Positions 50,194-61,394 of a stretch of DNA of 64,000 bases are shown one piece after another. Numbering within the stretch: the stretch's first letter is position 1; each line of letters starts with the position of its first letter. The stretch is from Leptobrachium leishanense (lineage: Eukaryota > Chordata > Amphibia > Anura > Megophryidae). The stretch lies in contig CM019063.1 in NCBI GenBank assembly GCA_009667805.1, positions 404,680,959 to 404,744,958 on the forward strand, read 5' to 3'. The notes beneath the pieces are model-generated. The model had not been told where the DNA came from. It made no database searches and saw nothing but the letters and a program-made list of their open reading frames with translations. Both the position numbers and the translations under genes were made by a program.

Positions 50194-52284
50194 TTGAAAT
50201 GTTTATTTTCAGGTCAACCCGAGATTGATTTACCGCTTGCACCCTTTAATTCTAAAAACCTTGGTTTGAGAGAGAAAAGTAAATTTATGCCTCAGAATGT
50301 TGAACATGCTGTTGAGACGTATGTCAAAATTGTAGAGAGGGAAATGTCCCAAGTATATTCTAGGCGTCATTTCACCAGAGCATCCCCTAATATGTCCGCC
50401 ATTGATTCTGGGATTTTAAAGAAATTACGTGACAACCCCTCAATTGTGATAAAGCCGGCGGACAAAGGGGGTGCTCTGGTGATCATGAATAGTGGCGACT
50501 ATGTGGCTGAGATCCAGCGCCAGCTTGGTGACGTCGAGACGTATAAAAGATTGGATGGTGACCCCACGGCAGCGATTGTCAGTAGAATTTCCACCTTGAT
50601 ACATGATGCCCTTGAGAACCAGATTATTGATAAGGGTCTGTCGAAATTCCTTGTGAAAAAACATCCTTTAATACCTGTTTTGTATGTCTTGCCCAAGATC
50701 CACAAGTCTCTCATTGCGCCTCCTGGGAGGCCTATTGTATCTGCTGTGGATTCGGTCTTCAGCCCCCTGTCCATTTTTTTGGACAGGGTGGCTCGACCCT
50801 ATCTACAGCGGATTCCATCATTTATTTTGGACACCGGTGATTTTCTTACCAAATTTCGTGGACTTGCTGTGGGTGATCACAGTATTTTGGTCAGTCTTGA
50901 CGTCACCAGCCTGTATACGTCTATACAGAACTCTGAGGGTATAAATGCTATGAAACATGCTCTTGTTGAACTGGGTTATTCTGATAATCAATTACAATTT
51001 CTTTTGGATCTGTTAGATGTGGTGTTGGGTGGCAGCTTTTTTCTCTTTGATCGAGTATTTTATACTCAAATACGGGGGACATCTATGGGTACTAACGTAG
51101 CACCCACCTATGCCAATATCTTCATGTCTGAATTTGAGGAAAATGTAGTCTATAAATGCGACCTTTTTCAATATGTCCATCATTGGTTTCGCTATATAGA
51201 CGATATTATTTTTGTATGGGAGGGTACTAGAGATACATTAGATGAATTTCTCAGTATACTTAATAACGGATCTACCTCCATTAAGTTCACTATGTCATGC
51301 AGTCTTACACAAATCAATTTTTTGGATACCTTGGTGGTTAAAAGGAATGGCAAATTAATGACAGATCTTTACAGAAAACCTACCGATAAGAACTCCCTGC
51401 TAAGATATGACAGTGCGCATCCACCTACACTACTCAACTCTCTCCCACGGAGTCAACTCGTGCGTGTTGATAGAGTAGTTGATTTGCCTGAAAGTAGGGA
51501 CAAGAGGCTCGAGGAGATGATCGATAGGTTTAGAGCCAGGGGTTACCCGAGACAACTTCTGAGTAGAGAAAGTACCAGAATTAATCAACCTATAATTCCT
51601 CAGAGACGCCAAAGCTGTGGCAGGATTCCATTTGTTTCCAAATATGGAACCCATACTTCACAAGTGAAAAATATTTTATGTAAATACTGGTACATCCTAA
51701 GGGATGCATACCCTGATATTTCAGAGTTTCAGACCATCCCACTTATGTCATACAAGAAGGGGAGATCTTTTCGACAGATGTTGGTTAAAGCAGAGTTTGG
51801 ACAAGACACAGGCAGAACACCCTTTTTTGGTAAACCCAGGAATGGAACTTTTCCATGTCTAAATTGTTCTTGCTGCAATGCAGTTATACGGGGTGATTCC
51901 TTTGTCCATCCACACTCTGGGAGGAAGTCCAAAATCAAAGGTTATTTTACCTGTAATTCTGCATACGTGGTGTATCTATTGAAATGCCCGTGTGGGTTGA
52001 TATATGTGGGCGAGACTACTCAGAAAGTTAAAAATCGATTCATCAAACACAGGTCTGATATTAGGACTAAAAAGATTGAATTCCCAGTCCCTGAACATTT
52101 TATACGTTGTGGACATGATATTTCACAGTTACGTTATCAGGTGATCGATGAGGTGCCTAAGTTAACAAGAGGTGGGGACAGAGAAAAATTACTTAAAAGG
52201 AGGGAATTATATTGGATCCATCATCTCAACACTCTCTTCCCACATGGTCTTAATAGAGAATCAGATCTCTCACCCTTTCTATAA
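50194..52284 (+). CDS. Penelope-like RT with GIY-YIG endonuclease (right copy)
   Basis: A 696-codon frame giving the same protein as 46849-48939. It keeps all RT motifs (KPADKGG, motif A Asp, YIDD) and the C-terminal GIY-YIG nuclease. Two identical intact frames in inverted orientation, with no visible substitutions, imply insertion too recent for drift, or ongoing gene conversion between palindrome arms. An assembly duplication is also possible. Because the 5' region of this copy is damaged, only the left copy could be autonomous. Confidence 0.93.
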   Translation: MKCLFSGQPEIDLPLAPFNSKNLGLREKSKFMPQNVEHAVETYVKIVEREMSQVYSRRHFTRASPNMSAIDSGILKKLRDNPSIVIKPADKGGALVIMNSGDYVAEIQRQLGDVETYKRLDGDPTAAIVSRISTLIHDALENQIIDKGLSKFLVKKHPLIPVLYVLPKIHKSLIAPPGRPIVSAVDSVFSPLSIFLDRVARPYLQRIPSFILDTGDFLTKFRGLAVGDHSILVSLDVTSLYTSIQNSEGINAMKHALVELGYSDNQLQFLLDLLDVVLGGSFFLFDRVFYTQIRGTSMGTNVAPTYANIFMSEFEENVVYKCDLFQYVHHWFRYIDDIIFVWEGTRDTLDEFLSILNNGSTSIKFTMSCSLTQINFLDTLVVKRNGKLMTDLYRKPTDKNSLLRYDSAHPPTLLNSLPRSQLVRVDRVVDLPESRDKRLEEMIDRFRARGYPRQLLSRESTRINQPIIPQRRQSCGRIPFVSKYGTHTSQVKNILCKYWYILRDAYPDISEFQTIPLMSYKKGRSFRQMLVKAEFGQDTGRTPFFGKPRNGTFPCLNCSCCNAVIRGDSFVHPHSGRKSKIKGYFTCNSAYVVYLLKCPCGLIYVGETTQKVKNRFIKHRSDIRTKKIEFPVPEHFIRCGHDISQLRYQVIDEVPKLTRGGDREKLLKRRELYWIHHLNTLFPHGLNRESDLSPFL

Positions 52285-52719
52285 ATATGTTACGTTATCT
52301 CTCTATGATAGATAGATCTGTTCCTTTCTCTCCCTTAGGTTTACTAGTAGAGGGGTAATCCCTTCCCTTCACATGCATAATTATTCAGTCTCTCCTTTTT
52401 CTCATAGGCATTGCTCTACAATTCATCGCCAATTATTGTATGTTAATAAGCATCGTATATATAATTACTAAAGTTAATATGTTAATTGATGTATTCAATT
52501 GTAGACTATTGTTTTTAATTGTTGGATTGGCATACACGGACTGGTTGCAATTATTGTTTGATTGCTTAACCAGTCTGTGGTGCTATTTATTTCCTGTTCT
52601 GTCATTGTGTTTTAGGCTTGACAAAGACCAGTCATGGTCGAAACGTTGCCTTTTTTTCTGTTGTTGGATTAAATCCATTGAAATCTATCGTGGACTCTGG
52701 AGCTTCTTTATTCATTTTG

Positions 52720-52733
52720 TCCTTCCCAACATG
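52720..52733. repeat. Target-site duplication, right copy
   Basis: TCCTTCCCAACATG, identical to 46324-46337. The Gypsy LTR resumes immediately after with GCGGTCTGGG. Confidence 0.85.
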
Positions 52734-52774
52734 GCGGTCTGGGCAAGGAGTGGGCCAGGGAGCGGGGCATTACA
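52734..52774 (-). mobile_element. 3' LTR of Gypsy chromovirus, proximal part
   Basis: The minus-strand LTR start TGTAATGCCCC is at 52774, preceded by a G-rich polypurine tract (52776-52787), as expected for plus-strand priming. The LTR continues beyond the Penelope-like pair at 46337. Confidence 0.7.
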
Positions 52775-52857
52775 GGCCCCCCCCCAAAGCGCAACCCCCG
52801 TGTGCGCCCAGTCGAGGGCTTGTGAGGATAATGGAGGTGGAAGGCACACATCTTAGC

Positions 52858-54735
52858 TCAAGCATAGATGTTGCCGACTGGTTCCCAGGATCGCTCCTCA
52901 GGGCCGTACCCCTTCCAGTGTACCAGATACTCCAATTTGCCATAGCGAAGTCGGGAATCCAGGACCCACGAGACCTCGTATTCTTCTTCCCCAGACGGAG
53001 ACACAGGAGCAGGCGGCGCGACGTCCCAACCCGGGAAGGGATTCTCACACCAGGGTTTCAGAAGGGAGACGTGAAAGACAGGATGAATTCTGTGGGATGA
53101 AGGAAGAGTTAAACAGGCAGTCACGGAGTTGACCATCCTGAGAACCCGGAACGGCCGGTGTAACGAGGACCTAGCTTCTTCGAGGGACAGTCCAACCGAA
53201 GGTGAGCCGTGGATAGTAACACCCTGTCCCCGGGTGTGTACACAGGAGCATCGGTTCTGCCATGATCCGCATACTTCTTTTGGGTCTGTTGGGCCGGTTC
53301 CAGTTGCTGGCGTAGCATACGCAGCTGAACGCGTAGAGTCCTTAGGCGAGTTGACACATCCGGGACCGGAGTGGTGTTTGGGATGTCGGGCAGAGTGCTA
53401 GGATGGTACCCATAGTTGGCGTAGAAAGGGGTGAGGCGAAGCGATGAGTGCAACTGATTGTTGTAAGCGAATTCGGCAGTAGGTAGGAAGTTCAGCCAGT
53501 CGTCCTGGAGATGCGTGGTAAAACAGCGTAGGTACTGCTCCAACGTCTGGTTTGTCCGCTCGGTTTAGCCGCTACTCTGTGGGTGAAAGGCTGAAGAGAG
53601 ACACCTGGTAATACGCAGGCTACGGCACATCTGGGACCAAAAACGAGATGTAAACTGGGACCCTCTGTCTGACACGATAGAGCGAGGGGAACCATGGAGA
53701 CGAAACACCTCTTTGATGAACAGGGTGGCTGTTTGAGCAGCGGTAGGTAGGCCTACTGCCGGTATAAAGTGGGCCATTTTGGTGCAGCGGTCCACCACCA
53801 CATGGATAGTTGTGTGCTTATGCGAAGGAGGGAGTTCCACGATGAAATCCATTGCAATGTCTTTCTACAGGTGCAACGGAGGAGCCAAGGGTTGGAGAAG
53901 ACCAGTAGGACAAGTGCGTGGTTGTTTGCTATGGGCACAGACCGGACAGGAAAGAACAAAGGCGGCAACGTCCTTCCTTGCGGACGGCCACCAAAAGTAC
54001 TGTTGCACGGCGTCTACGGTTTTCTTGCCGCCTCCATGCCCGGCTACCGGGATGTCGTGGGAGTGTTGCAATACCTCTAGACGGACTTCAGGAGGAACGT
54101 ATACCTATTTCTCATGGTATAGCAAACCAACGGTGGGGACGAGCCCGTGGATGTCGACTGGTGGGTGACGGCTGTGTTCCCTTATGCGTTCCATCAAGAC
54201 TCCTTGAAACCGCCGGGCAGGATGGTGTTGTTCTTGGTTGTGGTTTCAGGGGTTTCGATGTCGTATCGATGGGAAAAGGCAGCCGCCTTTCCGTTTTGGT
54301 CCCGGGTCGATAGGTGATATGGAGTGAGAAGCGGGCAAAGAATAGTGCCCATCTGGCTTGTCGGGGTCATAACCGCTTGGATGTGCGCAGGTATTCCAGA
54401 TTACGGTGGTCTGTGAACACAGTTACTGGGTGTTTTGCCCCTTCAAGGAGGTGTCTCCACTCCTCTAGGGCGCTTTTAATCGCCAGGCGTTCTTTTTCGC
54501 CTATGCTGTAGTTCTTTCCTGCTGGGGTGAGAGGTCTAGAATAAAAGGCTACAGTGTGTAAGAGATTCTTGACTCCAGATTTCTGAGACAGAATAGCTCC
54601 TAAGGCGATACCAGAGGCGTCGGTCTCCAAGTAATACGGAAGATGGATATCCAGTTGTTGGAGTATCGGGGCTTGGGTGAAGCTCTCTCTTCGGTCCAGC
54701 GGAACCGGACATCCTTTTTGGTCAGAGACGTGAAT
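52858..54735 (-). pseudogene. Gypsy chromovirus Pol: RNase H, integrase, chromodomain
   Basis: From right to left: an RNase H segment (54367-54630: [39 protein letters not shown]); the integrase HHCC zinc domain (53865-54071: HSHDIPVAGHGG...CPVCAHSK); the integrase core (53852-53121: MDFIVELPPS, VSDRGSQFTS, AFHPQS...TER, with the D, D, E positions recognisable); and a chromodomain (52858-53136: YEVSWVLDSRLRYGKLEYLVHWKGYGPEERSWEP). The chromodomain marks the chromovirus branch and would guide integration to particular chromatin. In-frame stops near 53865 and 53565 and frameshifts near 53130 and 54640 inactivate it. RT, protease and gag are missing because the element is 5'-truncated at about 54735. 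Confidence 0.9.
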
Positions 54736-55260
54736 GTCTCAAGTTCTGTCTCAAGTGAATGTCTCAAGTTCAAGTATCATGGCTATCAGCGGCTGGAGTC
54801 TCAGAGACAGACACACTTTGCTATGATTTTAGGTGATATTTGCAAAATACTTGATTGCAATTTATTGGCAGTCCATCGTCAATGTTTAGTTGGCTTAAAG
54901 ACTTGTACATCTCCACAATTTTGACCAAAAACTGAATTTTACCTGTCAGTTCACAACATTTTAAGTTGATTGAGTCCATCTACTACAGAAATGATGTCAG
55001 AAGAAATATAATTGGTGTGTGATGAGAATGACTGTATAGAAAATAAGGAAGTGATGGTTCAGGATTATTTCAGTTAAGTGGAGGAGAGAGATAAACAGAC
55101 ATTGAGGATGGGAGAGGTAACACTGGTACAGATATAGTGCGGCATAAAGCCCCATGCCATCTAAGGCAAACAGAGGGCAAGGACTTTAAGAACGTGAATG
55201 TTTTATTTTCTACTTTTAGAAAATGTTTAGAGATAAAGATCCCACTTGTACATCTGTCTA
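54736..55260. other. No recognised feature
   Basis: Starts with a short direct repeat GTGAATGTCTCAAGTTC (54730-54773). Otherwise unassigned AT-rich sequence. Confidence 0.4.
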
Positions 55261-55617
55261 CAGGGCCAGCCCGACAATGGTGCAGAGCGGAGCAGCGGCG
55301 GTAGAAATTCGGGGGCAGCAAATTTCAGCCACCGGCGCCGCTGCTGCGCTCTGCACTATTTTTTTATCGGCGCAGCGGCAGATCCTGCAGCCGCCGCGTT
55401 CGTTCCTTGAACGAGCGGCAGCCTGTATGAGTATCTGCCGCTCGCCTGAGATCCATCCTCCAGCCTGCTGCGAATGAGATCACGTGAACTCTGCGATCTT
55501 GCAAGATCGTGGCAGGCTGGAGGATGGATCCCAGGCGAGCGGCAGATACTCATGCAGGCTGCCGCTCATTGAAGGAACGCGGCGGCCACACAAACTGCCC
55601 CTCGGAGGGGCCTGGCA

Positions 55618-56045
55618 GAGGTGAGCCTGGGGGCAAATATATCCATGAGTGAGCCTGGGGCAAATATATCCATGAGTGAGCATGGGGCAATTATATCCAT
55701 GAGTGAGCCTGGGGGCAAATATATTCATGAGTGTGCCTGGGGCAAATATATCCATGTGTGAGCCTGGGGCAAATATATTCATGAGTGTGCCTGGGGCAAA
55801 TATATCCATGAGTGAGCCTGGGGCAAATATATCCATGAGTGCGCCTGGGGGCAAATATATCCATGTGTGAGCCTGGGGGCAACTATATCCATGTGTGAGC
55901 CTGGGGGCAACTATATCCATGTGTGAGCCTGGGGCAACTATATCCATGTGTGAGCCTGGGGCAAATATATCCATGTGTGAGCCTGGGGCAAATATATCCA
56001 TGAGTGAGCCTGGGGCAAATATATCTATGAGTGAGCCTGGGTATG
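55618..56045 (+). repeat. 27-28-bp tandem array, about 16 copies
   Basis: The unit is GAGCCTGGGGCAAATATATC plus CATGAGT, with variants (CAACTATATC, GTGTGAG). Open frames across it on the minus strand read a MDIFAPGSH-like repeat and are not genes. Confidence 0.92.
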
Positions 56046-56295
56046 TGACGCTGGGTATGTGACGCTCGGCACTGCTGGCTATGTGATGCTGGGCTCTGCT
56101 GGGCATGTGAAGCTGGGCACTGCTGGGTATGTGATGCTGGGCACTGCTGGGTATGTGACGCTGGGCATGTGTTGCTGGGCGCTGCTGGGCATGTGATGCT
56201 GGGCGCTGCTGGGCATGTGACGCTGGGCGCTGCTGGGCATGTGAAGCTGGGCACTGCTGGGTATGTGACGCTGGGCACTGCTGGGCATGTGACGC
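56046..56295 (+). repeat. 24-bp tandem array, about 10 copies
   Basis: The unit is ATGTGACGCTGGGCACTGCT plus GGGT, continuing directly from the previous array with a different period. Since 24 is divisible by three, it yields long spurious frames. Confidence 0.92.
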
Positions 56296-56960
56296 TGAAG
56301 TGGAATCAGGCTGGAAGATGGTTGCCATTATGAGCCAGGCGGCCATCTTGTTCAGAATATTGGTTCACTTGAAAATAACTAGGTAGATTTAGAATGAAAC
56401 TTACATAGAATTTTAGGAATGTGTTGTATTAACAGAGAAGCAATTAAAATAAGGGAAGATCCGGGCTGCTCTTGGCACAGAGAGACAGGATGACAAATGG
56501 ATACATGAAGGTCACAAAGGCCTACAGAGAGACAAAGAGAGCGTAGAAACCAGACCATGTCTTATCTGGAATAAACAAGCACAGCCAAAAGGGAGGTGGG
56601 CACGGCCCGGATTGAGTGCAGCAGCAAATCACAAACTGTCAGACTAACATGAAGTTTGCCAATTTACAGTCAATGTATGGAATGCCTTTGTACTAACAAT
56701 GGGAGGTATTAACCCACGTGGGGTGGAATAAAGTGTCACCGGGAGGTGGGCTAATTGGGATGTACCTAATTATGTATTCGGGGTATAAAACCCCTTGTCG
56801 GGGTGAGAACGGGGCTCACTCTTTGCGATTTAATCCTGTGTGAGCATTGTGTGACGACACTAATAAAGTTTGCCTTTCCTGAAGAGACTCGTGTTCAGAC
56901 AATCCTTGTTTGTGTCCGGTCCGGCTCCGTCTCGAGTGAACCTAGCAGATTCCGGTTACA
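56296..56960 (+). mobile_element. 5' LTR of endogenous retrovirus (left edge uncertain)
   Basis: A promoter-like TATAAAACCCC is at 56785-56795 and a polyadenylation signal AATAAAG at about 56861. The LTR ends GGTTACA at 56960, just before the primer-binding site. The left edge is not defined; sequence from about 56400 is compatible. Confidence 0.65.
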
Positions 56961-56965
56961 TTTCT

Positions 56966-56976
56966 TGGGGGCTCGT
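56966..56976 (+). other. Retroviral primer-binding site, tRNA-Pro-like
   Basis: TGGGGGCTCGT matches the start of the proline-tRNA primer site used by gamma-type retroviruses. The following bases (GAGCCGGGAT) match less regularly. Confidence 0.65.
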
Positions 56977-58043
56977 GAGCCGGGATACGGGCCCTTGCTG
57001 GCACAACAACAGCTGCTGAACACTGTAGCGGTTGACTGCAGGTGCGAGTGATCCCGTCGGTTGGGCGTCCGTTGAAGGTGAGCTGACATCTGCAGGCGCC
57101 AAGCAGGATTTCCTGTTCAGTGGACCTCGTCTCGTCCCAAACGGACCCCCGACCCGGGAAGCTGGGACACCACCGAGTCTGAGGAAACAGCGAGCAGCGC
57201 GGCAATAGGTAAAGTGTCTTCTATGTTTGTATGTGTATCAGAGATACCGGTATAAAGGGAAACGTCCGACAGTAGTCGGATAAGGAGACCCGCGGCCACG
57301 GTCTTGTTGGCATACCGAACCCACCGCATATAGCACGGACAAGCAAAGGAGCCAGAGTGGCTAGCGCGTGTCTGGACCCGGGGGATCGGATGCCAACCAA
57401 AGGGTAGTTCTGTAAGAGAAGGAGAGAGTAGCCAAGTGGAGTTGCATAGTAACAGAGCTTCTGCACGTGGACCAGGAAAGGAGGAGGGATTTCTGTGACT
57501 GGGCTGAGAGCCCTGAGTCAGTGCTAGTGTGTACGTCGTGTAGTGAAGGGGGCCAATTGAGGTCAGCGGTAGCTGCAGAGATAGAGGTGCCAGGTGGTTA
57601 GATTATCCATAGGCAAATTGGAATTGCAGACGGGAGTATTGTTATAGAACGGGGTGCACATAGTCACAAACAGACAAGAGTAGGATTCAATAGACGGGGT
57701 ATGAGGAGCCAAAAGGAGGGACGGTGTGCCCTCGGCTAGTAGAGAGAGTAGAATTGTTTATGTTTTGTTTTGTGCTGAAAGTATCTGGTACAGTACGTGC
57801 TGTGAGTGATTTGAGTGCTGTGAGTGAACGAGCGCCTACTCGCATCGCGAGAAAGCAAACTTGAGAGTGGACTCCCAAGGTACGTTTCCGGCTCAGGCGA
57901 CTGCAGTCCGGCAACTAACGGAGGAAGCGGGTCAGACACATATGAATTGTTGACTGAAGTACCAGACAGTAAATTCTAAGTGTTCTTGCTAAAAAGTAAT
58001 ATCTGTATTGTGAAAAGGTTACTGTTTTTTTTAAGGGTAACAA
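56977..58043 (+). other. Retroviral leader
   Basis: About 1 kb of non-coding sequence between primer site and gag, long but within the range for gamma-type viruses. Possible splice donor and packaging signals were not identified. Confidence 0.5.
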
Positions 58044-59720
58044 TGGGTAACGGGCCGTCCAAACCCAGTAAGGTAAAGAAGGGTGAGACGCCCTTAGAGT
58101 ATATGGTGCGGAATTTTGAAGCGCTATATGCAACGCATGATTATGGCATAGAGTTAACTAAGGAGAAACTAACATTAATGTGTACAATTGTGTGGCCACT
58201 GTTAGTTCCAGAGTGGCCAGAGCAGGGGTCAATGGACCCGGAGCTAATACAGAGAGTGCATTCCCAAGTCACCGGGAAATGCGGACATCCTGAACAGTAC
58301 CCGTATATAGATATATGGAGATACTGTGTAAAAGATAAAAGTCATTTTATAATGATGGCGGGACAAAATAAGAAACAGGTACCCCCAAATAATGAAGAAA
58401 AAGGGAGACCGGTGTTATTAGAACAACCGGAAGAGATTGATTCTTTGCCCCCGCCTTACCCATCATGTTATGGGGAAGCTAGAGAAGCTTTGAGTGCCGC
58501 GGTTGCGCGGGCGGAGAGGGGGGAGCAGGCAGCTGCTACTTCCCGGCCAGCTCCCTTCGCTCCGCCACGCGGTATTGTGGAAGAAGATCAGGGGGCAGCG
58601 GGTGGAGGGGACAGAGAGGTCCCACCAGGAAAAATTGAGATGCCTGATGGGAGCGTATATAAATTAGTATCCCAGGAGGATAGCGATAATGAGAGTGGAG
58701 ATGAGAAACCAGGGGCCACCACTCGCACAGCGAATAATATATATAAACCCCGGGAACCATATCAGCACAATCCCCATAACAGTAAGATGCAAATGCCCCT
58801 ACGGGAAGTGCCAGGCCCTTTACTGGAAAATGGAGCACCTGGTCCAGTACAATACACATATGTCCCATTTACGACAACGGATCTCTTTAACTGGAAAACA
58901 CACACACCACTGTATTCCACTAATCCCGCAGCAGTGGCTAGTATGATAGAGTCAGTCATGCTTACACATAACCCCACATGGGCAGATTGTCAGCAACTAA
59001 TGTTGACAATGTTTACTACTGAGGAAAGAGCCCGGATAAATAGTAGCGCGCGGAAGATTCTACTTACCCAAACCGTAGTAGATGCCAAGCCGCAGCCAGA
59101 AGCGTGGGCAGAGGAACACTACCCCAAAACAGATCCCAAATGGCCATACAATACCGCTGCAGGTATTGCTCACCTACAGACGTACCGGACAGCGGTGATA
59201 ATGGGTGTTAAAGCAGGAGGGAAAAAGCCCACAAACATGGGGAAGATAGCAGATATAGTGCAGGAGCCTAAAGAATCCCCAAGCGCGTTTTTAGAAAGGT
59301 TGCTGGATGCGTACAGGATGTATAGTCCTATTGACCCTGAGGCAGCGGAGAACCAGAGGTTAATTAATTCTTCGTTTGTGGGTCAGTCACAGAGAGATAT
59401 ACGGAATAAAATACAGAGATTAGATGGGTTTTTGGGTAAAGGGATTAGCGAATTAGTTGAAATCGCTAATAAAGTGTTTCATAACCGGGATCTAGAAGAC
59501 ATAAAGAGACAAAGAGGACACACAGGTGTGGTCGGTTATATGGGAAATGGTGGAGGACGAGGTGGCCAGGACAGAGGGGAGAGCAAGGGGTAGGGGGGCT
59601 CGAGGAAGAGGTAGGGGAGCCCCTAGGGAACCCGTGGGACCCAACCAGTGCGCCTGGTGCCGGGGTGAAGGTCACTGGAAAAATGATTGTCCTGCATTTT
59701 TGGCTAAATTTGGGGAATAA
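58044..59720 (+). pseudogene. gag: Endogenous retrovirus Gag (gamma-type)
   Basis: The frame opens at MGNGPSK (58044), where Gly2 is the myristoylation site that anchors Gag to the membrane. A PPPY late-budding motif follows (about 58452), then an acidic linker and a capsid region with YVPFTTTDLFNWK and the spacing of murine-leukaemia-type capsids, and an arginine/glycine-rich stretch. The nucleocapsid knuckle C-X2-C-X4-H-X4-C (CAWCRGEGHWKNDC) is in a different frame, so one frameshift lies near 59560-59590. The first frame ends at 59593 and the knuckle frame at 59720. Gag is otherwise nearly full length, so the copy is fairly young though defective. Old virus copy: broken, described only. 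Confidence 0.88.
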
Positions 59721-60455
59721 GGGGAGGCTGGGGAGTCGGGAGGACAAGCCTCCAATGGTCAGGTAACGAACGGCCGATATGAAAGGAGCGTAGGTTCCGG
59801 TGCAGGGTTCGTGGGTTTGGCGGGAACGTCATTTGAAGGGCAGGGTACATATTGACAAGGACCTGGGCCCATCCCGCTCGGTAATCACGAGCCCACGGTC
59901 ACTATGAGAGTGGGAAATAAAGATGAAATTTTTATGGTTGACACCGGTGCCGAATATTCTGTTGTAACACAGCAAATTGCTCCCCCAGTGGGAAATGAGG
60001 TCGATATCATGGGAGCAATGGGGGTGTCTGCTAAGTACCCCTTCCTTGCTTCTCGAAAATGTAGTGTGGGTGGGCATAATGTTAAACATGAATTTTTGTA
60101 TATGCCCGAATGTCCCATCCAGCTCCTGGGGCGGGATATCCTTTGCAAATTGCAAGCCCAAATTACGTTCCTTCCCGGGGGACACGCTCAATTAGACCTG
60201 CCTGAGAGTGGCAGCTCTACTCGGCAGTACAACCCAGCCAGCCAGCACCCCCAATCTGTGAAAATTGCAGTAATTATGCCAAGAGAGGAAGAATGGCGCA
60301 CAGCACCAACGACGCCGGCAAGCCCAGACCCGCACACACTACTCCTCGAAATTCCTGGGGTGTGGGCGGAGGAAAATCCACCCGGACTAGCTGTGAATAT
60401 TCCCCCAGTATACGTCGATTTAAAACCTGGTGCAACGCCTGTGGCTTTAAGATAA
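59721..60455 (+). pseudogene. pro: Endogenous retrovirus protease and start of Pol
   Basis: The protease is in the same frame as the nucleocapsid knuckle, after a stop codon. That is the gag-stop-pol arrangement of gamma-type viruses, which is read through by suppression. An extra in-frame TGA near 59855 is a defect. The catalytic DTGA box (FMVDTGAEYSV) is at about 59934 and GRDILCKL marks its end. The frame continues into the RT N-terminus (VYVDLKPGATPVAL) before a stop at 60455. Confidence 0.85.
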
Positions 60456-61140
60456 TATCATATCCCACAAAAAGCCAAGCAGAATATCCAGACACATTTA
60501 CAGAGACTTAAAAACCACGGTATATTGAAATTCTGCGTGTCACGTGGAACACACCCCTGTTGCCAGTACTGAAAGAGGGCACACAAGAGTACCGCCCAGT
60601 CCAAGATTTACGAGCTGTCAATGAAGCCACAGTAACCCTACACCCTGTGGTTCCCAATCCATACAATTTGCTGGCGTTAATTCCCGGAGATACAAAATAT
60701 TACACGGTGCTTGATTTAAAAGACGCTTTCTTTTGCATCCGCCTGGCTCCAGCAAGCCAGCCCCTTTTTGCATTTCAGTGGGAGGAATCTACCACGGGAG
60801 CGCGCCATCAAATGACCTGGACACGCCTCCCTCAAGGTTTCAAAAACTCGCCCACGATCTTCGGATGCGCGCTCAGCCAAGACCACCTCTCCTTCAACGC
60901 TCAGCCAGACAAAGTTGTCTTATTACAATATGTTGATGATTTATTACTGGCTTCTCCCACAGAAAAAGACTGTTTATCTGCCACAAAAGCCCTGCTACAT
61001 CTACTATGCCAAGCAGGATACAGAGTGTCAAGAAAGAAAGCACAAATATGCAAAGAAAGTGTAAAATACTTAGGTTTCCAATTAACAGGTACCAAGCGTG
61101 CATTGGGGGCAGAAAGAAAAGAAGCAGTATGCCGAATACC
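60456..61140 (+). pseudogene. pol: Endogenous retrovirus reverse transcriptase, first part
   Basis: After a frame change between 60455 and 60560 the RT reads YRPVQDLRAVNEATV, VLDLKDAFFCIRL (first catalytic Asp), LPQGFKNSPTIF and the catalytic YVDDLLLA box, then VKYLGFQLT. It ends at RKEAVCRIP, where a hAT-like element is inserted. The motifs group with gamma-type RTs. Inactive. Confidence 0.9.
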
Positions 61141-61394
61141 CAGGGCTCGAGCGGAAACGCGCGGGAACGGCGTTCCCGCACTTCTCCCGCTGCGGGAACG
61201 CAGCGTTCCCGCTGTGACCTGAGCCCGAACGCCGCCGCCGCACATTGCCGGCGGCCGCGTGCATCCTGTTAGAACGGCCTGCTGACCGGAAGTGGAGCCG
61301 CTCGGCTTCACTTCCTGTCAGCGGCGTTGAAGCAGGAAGCACGCGGCCGCCTGCAATGTGTGGCGGCGGCGGCAGCAGCCACAGAAGAAGCAGA

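Larger units (their letters stand above)
49816..52720 (+). mobile_element. Penelope-like element 3 (right arm of head-to-head pair)
   Basis: The reverse complement of the left copy from 49850 to 52720. Its 5' end (49816-49849) matches left-copy 49474-49507, then 190 bp (left 49284-49473) are missing. It is therefore 5'-truncated and internally deleted in ORF1, and it lacks the 75-bp 3' tail. Its 5' end directly abuts that of the left copy. Confidence 0.9.
55261..56295. mobile_element. Satellite-bearing repeat, probably hAT-like
   Basis: It starts CAGGGCCAGCCCGAC after TCTGTCTA. A GC-rich block follows, containing a long inverted repeat: AGCCTG(T/C)ATGAGTATCTGCC at about 55410 is mirrored near 55535-55562. 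Then come two tandem arrays. The layout and the CTGGGGGCAAATATATCCAT unit parallel the hAT-like element at 61141-62805. The right end and target duplication were not found. Confidence 0.5.

Noticed and set aside
46849..52284. Interpretation of the palindrome as two independent insertions
   Set aside because: Only one 14-bp duplication pair surrounds the whole unit and none separates the two copies, so a single event is simpler. Assembly artefact remains possible and is noted in the finding.
55618..56295. CRISPR-like regular spacing
   Set aside because: Units are contiguous without unique spacers, in a eukaryotic context with no cas genes. These are minisatellites.
55480..56346. Long open frames over the 27-bp and 24-bp arrays
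   Set aside because: They arise from tandem units, appear in several frames and on both strands, and have no start context or domain.
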